Shown here: positions 43,740 through 50,167 of the stretch, one piece after another
Layout: each line of letters opens with the position of its first letter
Numbering within the stretch: position 1 is the stretch's first letter
Assembly (NCBI GenBank): GCA_022822085.1
Contig: JAJECK010000027.1
Location: 1-50,167 of the forward strand
Source of the DNA: Candidatus Poribacteria bacterium
Lineage (GTDB): Bacteria; Poribacteria; WGA-4E; WGA-3G
DNA: 50,167 bases
Reading direction: 5' to 3'
Program-made: the position numbers and the translations under genes
The notes under the pieces: generated by a model
Told to the model about the DNA's origin: nothing
Seen by the model: only the letters and a program-made list of their open reading frames with translations
The model's database searches: none

Positions 43740-45424
43740 GATGTCTATATCCAATTCTATTCTGTTGTTTCATCATAAACACACATTCATATTCTCAGGT
43801 GAAGTTCACTGACGTAACTGATCATGCTGGGATAAATTTTCATCATTTTGACGGTAGAACTGGCGATAAGTATCTGATAGAAACACTTGGATCTGGCGCA
43901 CTTTTTATTGACTATGATGTGGATGGAGATCAGGACATATATATTGTCAACGCTTCACACATCACCCCACCTACTAACCCCACAGAAGTATCAATTAATC
44001 CAACAAATAAACTCTATAAGAACAACGGTGACGGCACTTTTACTGATGTGACGAAAAAAGCAGCAGTTGGAGATACAGGTTATGGAGTTGGATGTGCTGC
44101 TGCTGATATCAACAACGACAGTTATCCTGAGATATATGTTACAAATTTCGGTGTCAATCGATTGTATCACAATAATGGCAATGGCACATTTACAGACATA
44201 ACTGAAAAATCGGGGGTTGGAGACAAACGATGGGGCACAGCTTGTGCTTTTCTTGATTACAATTTAGATGGATATATTGATCTATATGTCGTCAATTACA
44301 TGCAATATTCTGTTACATCAGAAAAAGGATGGATAATACGCGGTGTTAGAACATATTGCAGTCCCACTGACCAGATAGATATAAGCAACTTCAAAAGCGA
44401 ACCTGATATATTATACCGTAATAACGGAAATGGAACGTTCACTGATGTAACACATAATGTTGGGATCAGACATCGTTCACTCGGTCTTGCCATTGCTGTG
44501 GGAGATTATGATAACGATGGTGATCCTGACATACACATCGCTAACGATATGGAGCCCGACTTACTCTATCAAAATAACGGAGACGGAACTTTTACCGATG
44601 TCACCGACCTTTCTGGCGCAGGATATGACGAAAACGGTATGCCTGGAAGTGGGATGGGAAGCGCATTTGCAGATTATGATAACGACGGTTTCCTTGATTT
44701 AGTGGTAAGTAATGCATCATCAGAACCGATTATTCTCTATCAGAATGAAAATTCGCTATATTTCAACGATGTATCCTATCCATCAGGCATCGGTGCAGTG
44801 ACGTTGCCATATTTTAAATGGGCAGTTGATTTCTTTGATTACAACAATGACGGTCTTCAAGATTTGTATGTAAGCAATGGGCATTTGCAGGATAACATAA
44901 ATTTATTCACTGATGCTACCTATTCGCAAACAGACATTCTTATGCAAAACCAGCAAAATAGAGATTCCAATTCCTTTTCTAATGTTTCTGATGAAGTAGG
45001 TTTGTCACAACACACGTTGATGGTAGGTCGCAGTGCCGCCTTCGGCGATTACGATAACGACGGTGATATTGACATTTTCCTAAATCACTCCAATCAACCT
45101 GCTAAATTATTACGTAATGACGGTGGCAATAGTAATAATTGGGTAATAATACAGACAATTGGATCACAAAGCAATACATCTGGAATTGGAACACGAATGA
45201 AACTAACTGCAGGAGGTCTTTCTCTTACCAAAGAAGTTCACAGTGGATCCAGTTATCTCTCACAAAACGACCTACGCCTACACTTCGGACTTAATAAAGA
45301 AACAGTGATCGATAAACTTGAACTCAAATGGTCAAGTGGAAAGACACAGCAATTTTTCAATATAAATGTTAATCAGTTGCTCATAATACATGAAGAAAAA
45401 AGAATGATTAACGCACAGAAATAA
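43736..45424 (+). CDS. FG-GAP/VCBS-repeat protein with ASPIC/UnbV domain
   Basis: A 562-residue exported protein (signal peptide about 1-20). Repeated calcium-binding loops of D-x-D-x-D-G type (DYDVDGDQD, DYDNDGDPD, DYDNDGFLD, DYNNDGLQD, DYDNDGDID) lie in FG-GAP/VCBS blades alternating with 'NNGDGTFTDVT' strands, giving a seven-bladed integrin-like propeller. The last 90 residues are an ASPIC/UnbV domain (SGIGTRMKL, VHSGSSYLSQNDLRLHFGL, IDKLELKWSSG). Such proteins are secreted or surface-bound and may bind glycans; the biochemical role is not settled. It closes a five-gene overlapping chain starting at 38026. Confidence 0.92.
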   Translation: MRCLYPILFCCFIINTHSYSQVKFTDVTDHAGINFHHFDGRTGDKYLIETLGSGALFIDYDVDGDQDIYIVNASHITPPTNPTEVSINPTNKLYKNNGDGTFTDVTKKAAVGDTGYGVGCAAADINNDSYPEIYVTNFGVNRLYHNNGNGTFTDITEKSGVGDKRWGTACAFLDYNLDGYIDLYVVNYMQYSVTSEKGWIIRGVRTYCSPTDQIDISNFKSEPDILYRNNGNGTFTDVTHNVGIRHRSLGLAIAVGDYDNDGDPDIHIANDMEPDLLYQNNGDGTFTDVTDLSGAGYDENGMPGSGMGSAFADYDNDGFLDLVVSNASSEPIILYQNENSLYFNDVSYPSGIGAVTLPYFKWAVDFFDYNNDGLQDLYVSNGHLQDNINLFTDATYSQTDILMQNQQNRDSNSFSNVSDEVGLSQHTLMVGRSAAFGDYDNDGDIDIFLNHSNQPAKLLRNDGGNSNNWVIIQTIGSQSNTSGIGTRMKLTAGGLSLTKEVHSGSSYLSQNDLRLHFGLNKETVIDKLELKWSSGKTQQFFNINVNQLLIIHEEKRMINAQK

Positions 45425-45524
45425 TGCAAATTATGCATTGTGTCTTCTATTTATAGTAAAATCCGAAAATATGTTCACATTTCAATGAACAACAATCCCC
45501 CACACTCGCGCTGGCGAGGCGGGG

Positions 45525-45655
45525 AATGCCTTATGAAGATAATTTATTAATTCGGTAATTTTTTATCCGTACGAGGCAGGTTTCCCTCCGCCGCTGGCGA
45601 GGTTTCCTAACCTCGCCAAATTACCGATTTATTTTCTTAATCTTCATATGGCATT
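45525..45655. mobile_element. Short inverted-repeat element, copy 1
   Basis: Terminal inverted repeats of about 35 nt: left arm starting AATGCCTTATGAAGATAATT, right arm ending AATCTTCATATGGCATT. The centre holds a GGCGAGG-TTTCCTAA-CCTCGCC hairpin (about 45596-45618). No ORF. It shares the TIR and the hairpin with 46598-46727 and 49942-50167. It occupies the middle of a 364-nt gap (45425-45788) in which I otherwise see only a small AATGCA/TGCATT hairpin and the ribosome site of the next gene. Confidence 0.7.
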
Positions 45656-45788
45656 TATACCGTCGATTTCTTCCTAACCTCGCTAATGTAAAGGTAATTA
45701 TGGATTTAACTATAAAATTCAACGTATATGTAATTTTATTTGCTTTTTCCAAAAGAACTTGTTACAATTTCACGGAAAGGAGGACAAT

Positions 45789-46574
45789 ATGGTTGAACTC
45801 ACACATGAAGATATTGCGTTTTTCAAAGATAATGGTTATCTGATAAAAAGAAATGTGCTAAACTCAGAGCTTATGGAAAGAGCACGAACAAGGTTATGGG
45901 AAGGGGCACCAGAAGGAAGAACACGCGAAGATCCAGATACCTGGGTCGGTCCATTCAAAACTGAGGAGGAAAATGAAGATAATTCCAATAGGAGAAAGGG
46001 ATTCCGTTGGAACTTCCGCGAACCTGGGGGTGAAGAGTGGATGGTAAAACTTCTTGCTACTGACCCTAATGTCTGGAGAATGGCTGAGCAGTTCTTGGGT
46101 GAGGGTAATTTAGTCATACCTGAACGTATACGCGGTATATATTGTACATTACCTTATGGTGATGTACCGAAAAAGTCTATTGGATGTCACGTAGATGCAC
46201 ATCCTTTCCATCTTGGGGTAGTAGGATATATTGACGATGTACTCCCTGAAGGTGGCGCGTTTACGGTCTGGTCCGGAAGTCATAAAGTCTTCTATTACGA
46301 CTACAAATCACAATATAAAAACGAACCGACACCACAATACGATGTTGATAGGGAACGTCTTAGTAGAGAACCGGGTGTTGAATGCCATGGCAATGCGGGT
46401 GATATTGTCTTCTGGCATCATCGTATTGGACATGCAGCAGGACATAACTATACCCATCAGATACGTCAAGCTGTACTGTATGATTTTAGAAAAACGGAAT
46501 TGTCAGAAACACAAGAAGAACCGCCAAATGAAGATATGTGGCGAGATTGGCCTGGTATTAAAGCATTAGAATAA
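45789..46574 (+). CDS. Phytanoyl-CoA dioxygenase (PhyH)-family Fe(II)/2-oxoglutarate oxygenase
   Basis: A protein of about 261 residues with the PhyH jelly roll. The iron facial triad is the H-x-D of GCHVDAHPF and the distal His in HHRIGHAAGHN; an Arg for the 2-oxoglutarate carboxylate is in IRQAVLYDFRK. The N-terminal helix (FFKDNGYLIKRNVL) is typical. ATG 45789 is chosen because AAAGGAGG lies 7 nt upstream; the frame extends further 5' only through a TTG. PhyH-family proteins are strongly expanded in Poribacteria-like genomes and hydroxylate diverse substrates; this one is unlikely to act on phytanoyl-CoA specifically. Confidence 0.9.
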   Translation: MVELTHEDIAFFKDNGYLIKRNVLNSELMERARTRLWEGAPEGRTREDPDTWVGPFKTEEENEDNSNRRKGFRWNFREPGGEEWMVKLLATDPNVWRMAEQFLGEGNLVIPERIRGIYCTLPYGDVPKKSIGCHVDAHPFHLGVVGYIDDVLPEGGAFTVWSGSHKVFYYDYKSQYKNEPTPQYDVDRERLSREPGVECHGNAGDIVFWHHRIGHAAGHNYTHQIRQAVLYDFRKTELSETQEEPPNEDMWRDWPGIKALE

Positions 46575-46577
46575 CCC

Positions 46578-46869
46578 AAGTTGCTACCTATGTAGCACAA
46601 ACTTTATGAAGATTAACTTATTAATTGGGTGATTTTCCTACTGGGCGAGGGCAGTTGTACTCCTGCTGGCGAGGTTTCCTAACCTCGCCAAATTACCGAT
46701 TTATTTTCTTAATCTTCATAAAGTTTGCGGTACAAAATTTATGCAAATATTGCACTATTTTCGATTATAGACTGAGTTCACAAGTGTAATTCTTAGTAGG
46801 TAGCAACTTAGAATAAAATAATAACTCTAACAGTAAGTATTAAATTGACACTTATGTGTTAACTCAGTT
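46578..46869. repeat. Additional inverted repeats around copy 2
   Basis: AAGTTGCTACCTA (46578-46590) is matched exactly in inverse by TAGGTAGCAACTT (46797-46809), bracketing copy 2. A second imperfect pair is ACTGAGTTCACAAGTGTAAT (from 46771) and the stretch ending at 46867 (AAATTGACACTTATGTGTTAACTCAG); its AAATTGACxCTTATG part resembles the TIR of the 14595-14821 element. Together they fill the gap between the convergent PhyH and isomerase genes. Confidence 0.5.
46598..46727. mobile_element. Short inverted-repeat element, copy 2
   Basis: Perfect 19-nt outer arms CAAACTTTATGAAGATTAA (46598-46616) and TTAATCTTCATAAAGTTTG (46709-46727), an inner arm pair with mismatches, and the same GGCGAGG...CCTCGCC hairpin as copy 1. 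The right 60 nt match copy 1 almost exactly, while the left interior has diverged. It lies between convergent genes. Confidence 0.72.
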
Positions 46870-47692
46870 ATTGCCTGAGTCCTAATTCCTTCAATGTTCT
46901 TGACATCATCTGGTATGCTATCTGTGCCTTTTCCATTCGCATGTGTGGAAAGGTTTCAACAGAAATATATCTATTGTAACCTGATTTACCTAAACTCTCT
47001 GCGAATGTTCTGAAGTCCAATTCGTCTCCTTCTTCTCCCGGTATTAGGAAAGTACTATAAGGATACATTCCAGTAACACCCTTTACATGACAGTGAGTAG
47101 TAAGTCCACCAAGTTTTTCGGTAACTTCAGCGATATCCTCTCCTAAATGGTAGAAATTGGTAATATCATTCAGGACCCTCAAAGATTCAACACCGACATG
47201 TTCAATAAGCAGTAACACTTTAGAGGATGTATCAACTGTATTTGCCTCATGGTTATGGATATTCATGGTAATCCCAAGTTTCTCAGCACGTTGACATATA
47301 GGCTTTAGCACATCAACGAGGAGTTTCCATGCAAACGCATCTCCTTTGGCTCCACCATAACCGGTAAGGAAATTGACCCCTCCCGCATCAAGGGCAACGG
47401 CTACATCCTGTAGAATCGCATAATGATCAATCGCCGCCTGCTTGTCTTCTAATGCAAGTTGATACAAACCTTTTCCAGTAAAAGGATTGATGACCGATAC
47501 CTTCAATCCATGATTTTCTGTCATCAATTTGACATCTCTAAGTTTGGATTCTGTAATCTCACCTGAAGGAATGTGTGCATCTGGTCCACACATCATCTCA
47601 ATTGCATCATATCCAACATCGGAGAGTATAGATATAATTTCCTGAAGCTGCAGATCTTTCATTCCACCTGCATGATACGATATTCCAATCAT
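46868..47692 (-). CDS. Sugar phosphate isomerase/epimerase (xylose isomerase-like TIM barrel)
   Basis: A 274-residue AP endonuclease 2-type TIM barrel. Diagnostic points are the first strand IGISYHAGG, the metal-binding Glu/His positions in YDAIEMM, NIHNHEAN, a central VLNDITNFYHLG (Asp/His), CHVKGV, and the final SVETFPH Glu. Length is typical. Members isomerise or epimerise sugars, inosose and hydroxypyruvate; this could work with the Gfo/Idh dehydrogenases elsewhere in the window, but they are not adjacent. AGGAAT is 6 nt upstream of the ATG. Confidence 0.88.
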   Translation of the reverse strand: MIGISYHAGGMKDLQLQEIISILSDVGYDAIEMMCGPDAHIPSGEITESKLRDVKLMTENHGLKVSVINPFTGKGLYQLALEDKQAAIDHYAILQDVAVALDAGGVNFLTGYGGAKGDAFAWKLLVDVLKPICQRAEKLGITMNIHNHEANTVDTSSKVLLLIEHVGVESLRVLNDITNFYHLGEDIAEVTEKLGGLTTHCHVKGVTGMYPYSTFLIPGEEGDELDFRTFAESLGKSGYNRYISVETFPHMRMEKAQIAYQMMSRTLKELGLRQ

Positions 47693-47926
47693 AATTACAT
47701 TCCTATTTCAACAAAACATAATAGCAGATAATACATGACTTATTACATTACTTCTGCTATACTTGACCGAAATACTCCATTTCAAATATTAAGTTAATTC
47801 CATATTAAGCAATATATGATGTTATAATATCAGATTTATCAACATACTGCAATAAAGGTGACTTTTATTTTCAAAACTCTGGTGGATTTTAGAAGTAATA
47901 ATAGATTAGGAAATTGTAGGAGGGAA

Positions 47927-47968
47927 CTCCGATTCCCGACTATCATTGAGTTTAGTCGCAATTCGGAG
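47927..47968. promoter_or_regulatory. Leader hairpin upstream of the GH106-like gene
   Basis: CTCCGA (47927-47932) with TCGGAG (47963-47968), and CGACTA (47937-47942) with TAGTCG (47953-47958), form a two-part stem with a 10-nt apical loop and an internal loop. An AGGAGGG (47918-47924) lies just 5'. The hairpin spans the proposed TTG start at 47946, so the structure could govern translation, or the true start may be elsewhere. Confidence 0.4.
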
Positions 47969-49889
47969 ATCGATCCTTCAGGTGAAGTGTCTATCCATTT
48001 ACTTACTTGACCACTATGCATTTAGGAATAATAGCAAATTGCACCAAAATTTTACATTACCCACCAATAGTTATATATTAAATTACCCAAGAAATCAGAC
48101 ATCTGTAGCACATCATAAAGAGTTAACCAAACTAACTCGTTTAGGTAAGAAAATATGGATTAAATTTGATGCTGCTGCACTTAATACACGGTATCAGTTA
48201 AATGTATTGGAAATAAATTTTCAGTCATCTGAGTCTCCTCAGACCATCCATGTATATTTACGACATTTATTTTTTCATAAAGATAAAAAAGTACCCGATA
48301 CATCATTTCGTCAATTTTTTCTTGTAGCTCAAGAAGGTTCAGAATCAATATATTATAACATCACAGAATACATCCAAAATTGTGCTATTGGTGATCTATC
48401 CGTTGCTGAAAGACTGATTGGTAGGACAATCCTTTACATATATCAGACAGATAATTCAGGATATGACTTACTTAGTGATTCAGGTGTTAACGAATTCATA
48501 AGACATTACCCCGACAATTACATCAAAACTTATGGATCTGATGCATTAATTGGTTTTGTGATTGAACCGCCAAAGTTTCTGTCTGTCCTTGAAGCTGATG
48601 TATCATCATTACCTTGGAGCAGCACTGTATCCGATAGTCTTCGTGATGCTAACTTTCAATTAAATGAAACCACAACGCCAAATACACATCAAATTTATAT
48701 CCCCTTTATATTTTATGATAAATATAATTCTCCTGTCATCAGAAGTGTATACTGGCAAGAATTGACATCTCAATTTGTTCAAAGTTTCATATCTGGTATG
48801 CGTGATTTTTGTCAAAAACATCATATCAGATTGGCAATCGCTATTCCGGAAAGTTCTCGGTCACTTCAATATGACTTGAATACGCTTTTACAACAGATTG
48901 ATTGTCCAATTCTTGTTAAAACAAAATCTAATACAGACCGTCAATTAATTGTTGCTAAATCCGTGTGTAGTAATTCGCAACATGTAGGGATAATGAGAAA
49001 AGAGAATAATTCACCGAATCTACATATTAATGATGCTGTGTTCGGTTTCAACAACTGGATTTCAGAAAGGATTACTCAAAAAAATAACAATAAAGATTCT
49101 TATCAACAATTTGACGAAATTCAAAAAGGTTCTCCTATCCGACAAATTCTAATGTTGTCACCTACTCAGAGTCTTTGGATGAAACCTGATGAAAAACAGT
49201 GGAGTTCACTAACAAAATCTTGGGGGTGGTTCTGTCGTACTGTATGGAATATCGGATATGACTTTGATATAGTCTCAGAAGTACAACTCTTTAAGGCAAA
49301 AATTGTAGAGAACTCAGGTTTGATCAATCTCAATGGACAAGAATATAACTTAGTCCTACTACCAAGTTGTCTTTCTCTACATGGCAACACAGTTCAATGT
49401 TTAACATCATTCACTAAATCAAAAGGAAAACTCATCATAAATGCCCCTATTCCATATCTATTGAATGGAAAAATAGGACTTGAACCTTATCTATTAGAAC
49501 GACTTATTTATGGTAGAAGAACAACTATCATTGAAGGTCCAGAAGGAGAGAGGGAAATTGAACTCCGAAAAATACTACAGAAGCAGATAACTCCTATTAT
49601 CTCAATCTATGTTGGAGAACAGAATCAACAATTACATACTATCAAGATACATCATAGAAGGCATGAGGAACATCAATCATTTTTTCTCAACAACACAGAA
49701 AATAATTCTTATAAGACTTTGGTAGAAATATACGGAATAGCAGAGAAAGTAATTGAATTTCAATTAACAACGAATACACATAATCAATTAGATTTTTGGC
49801 ATGCTAATGGAAATACTTACGTGAATTGCACTTTTTCACCAAGACAGAGTAGACTTATTTCCGTATTTTATAGTGAAACGAAAAAATAA
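47946..49889 (+). CDS. GH106-like glycoside hydrolase (alpha-L-rhamnosidase-type)
   Basis: A protein of up to 647 residues. Segments in order resemble large GH106/rhamnosidase-like enzymes: a beta N-part with WIKFDAAALNTRYQLNV, LIGFVIEPP at the usual 'TDEP' strand, a barrel helix SVYWQELTSQFVQSFISG with FCQKHHIRLAIA, and after about residue 400 a Rossmann-like GATase domain (ILMLSPTQSLWM, YDFDIVSEVQLF, YNLVLLPSCLSL, FTKSKGKLI). The acidic catalytic pair is not obvious, so activity is uncertain. The start is unclear: no in-frame ATG is found before residue 270, the TTG at 47946 lies 21 nt from AGGAGGG, and the first 40 residues are not conserved-looking. It may have lost its original N-terminus. 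Confidence 0.65.
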   Translation: MSLVAIRRSILQVKCLSIYLLDHYAFRNNSKLHQNFTLPTNSYILNYPRNQTSVAHHKELTKLTRLGKKIWIKFDAAALNTRYQLNVLEINFQSSESPQTIHVYLRHLFFHKDKKVPDTSFRQFFLVAQEGSESIYYNITEYIQNCAIGDLSVAERLIGRTILYIYQTDNSGYDLLSDSGVNEFIRHYPDNYIKTYGSDALIGFVIEPPKFLSVLEADVSSLPWSSTVSDSLRDANFQLNETTTPNTHQIYIPFIFYDKYNSPVIRSVYWQELTSQFVQSFISGMRDFCQKHHIRLAIAIPESSRSLQYDLNTLLQQIDCPILVKTKSNTDRQLIVAKSVCSNSQHVGIMRKENNSPNLHINDAVFGFNNWISERITQKNNNKDSYQQFDEIQKGSPIRQILMLSPTQSLWMKPDEKQWSSLTKSWGWFCRTVWNIGYDFDIVSEVQLFKAKIVENSGLINLNGQEYNLVLLPSCLSLHGNTVQCLTSFTKSKGKLIINAPIPYLLNGKIGLEPYLLERLIYGRRTTIIEGPEGEREIELRKILQKQITPIISIYVGEQNQQLHTIKIHHRRHEEHQSFFLNNTENNSYKTLVEIYGIAEKVIEFQLTTNTHNQLDFWHANGNTYVNCTFSPRQSRLISVFYSETKK

Positions 49890-49941
49890 AAAGACACTTT
49901 CCCCTACTGTAGACGAGGTTTGCTAACCGTACTTTGTAGGA

Positions 49942-50167
49942 CAAACTGTATGAAGATTAATTTATTAATTCAGTCCTTTTCCTTCCGGACAAGGCAGGTG
50001 TCCTCCACCGCTGGCGAGGTTTCCTAATACCATTTCTAATTGAAAATGTCTCTTTATTGTCCCACATTCTTCCAGATTGTGCCGTTCCACGCTTCATTTC
50101 TAAACAGCCGGTAATGAGAGAAAAACTAATAGAAATGGTATAACCTCACCACAGGACCGAAATTATT
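49942..50167. mobile_element. Short inverted-repeat element, copy 3 (interrupted, runs off the window)
   Basis: Left arm CAAACTGTATGAAGATTAAT (49942 on) and GCTGGCGAGGTTTCCTAA (50010-50027) match copies 1 and 2. The expected next bases AACCTCGCC appear only at 50142 (AACCTCACC), after a 113-nt insertion. The sequence then follows the right arm in degraded form to the window end. Confidence 0.65.
50028..50140. mobile_element. Second short element inserted in copy 3
   Basis: A 113-nt insert with ends TACCATTTCTAAT (50028 on) and CTAATAGAAATGGTA (to 50140), an imperfect inverted repeat of about 12-15 nt, flanked on both sides by TAA (50025-50027, 50141-50143). TA(A) duplication is the pattern of IS630/Tc1-mariner-type MITEs. 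No ORF. Family is an inference. Confidence 0.6.

Noticed and set aside
45759-45788. Upstream TTG start for the PhyH-family gene
   Set aside because: The ATG at 45789 has AAAGGAGG at correct spacing and begins at the conserved first helix.

Overview
The window is an AT-rich bacterial chromosome segment with about 30 protein genes, no rRNA or tRNA that I could find, and no CRISPR array. The gene mix is typical of heterotrophic bacteria from the Poribacteria/Planctomycetes-like part of the tree: Gfo/Idh/MocA oxidoreductases, a phytanoyl-CoA dioxygenase relative, a sugar-phosphate isomerase/epimerase, a sialate O-acetylesterase, exported WD40 and TPR proteins, and an ASPIC/UnbV protein. A Candidatus Poribacteria-like marine or sponge-associated organism is my best guess, by inference from content only. 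The genetic code is standard: several genes end in TGA. One in-frame TGA is best read as selenocysteine.

Layout. 1-292: 3' end of a probable IS1380-like transposase. 293-8341 (minus): sialate O-acetylesterase, RecD2-type helicase, Uma2-family nuclease-fold protein, threonine synthase, an unrecognised protein, and an HpcH/HpaI aldolase. 8551-14583 (plus): an oxidoreductase, a solitary restriction-modification fusion enzyme, a GrdB/PrdB-family selenoprotein and a second oxidoreductase, all tightly spaced. 14595-14821: a palindromic, MITE-like element between convergent genes. 14844-19938 (minus): a phosphofructokinase with PPi-type signatures, an acetolactate-synthase-like ThDP enzyme and a trypsin-like protease fused to TPRs.

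20309-33478 (plus): PHP phosphoesterase, family 9 glycosyltransferase, HAD hydrolase, exported redoxin, class A penicillin-binding protein, a membrane-anchored WD40 protein carrying a dead metalloprotease domain, a small membrane protein, UvrB and a double WD40 propeller. 33617-37902: a large exported TPR/LamG protein and a rubredoxin-like protein, followed by a clear terminator. 38026-45424: five genes with overlapping ends (active M16 protease, inactive M16 partner, isochorismatase-fold hydrolase, TPR protein, FG-GAP/UnbV protein), almost certainly one operon. 45425-50167: phytanoyl-CoA dioxygenase relative, sugar isomerase/epimerase and a large GH106-like glycosidase, separated by three copies of a short inverted-repeat element. 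The third copy is itself interrupted by a second small element.

Functional reading: the window combines sugar and small-molecule catabolism, envelope building (PBP, glycosyltransferase, exported redoxin), extracytoplasmic protein-interaction scaffolds with proteases, and DNA repair or defence (RecD2, UvrB, restriction-modification). The strongest observations are the UGA-containing PrdB-like gene with a UxxC motif and a hairpin just downstream, the WD40 protein with a metzincin-like domain that has lost every zinc ligand, and the nested short mobile elements.
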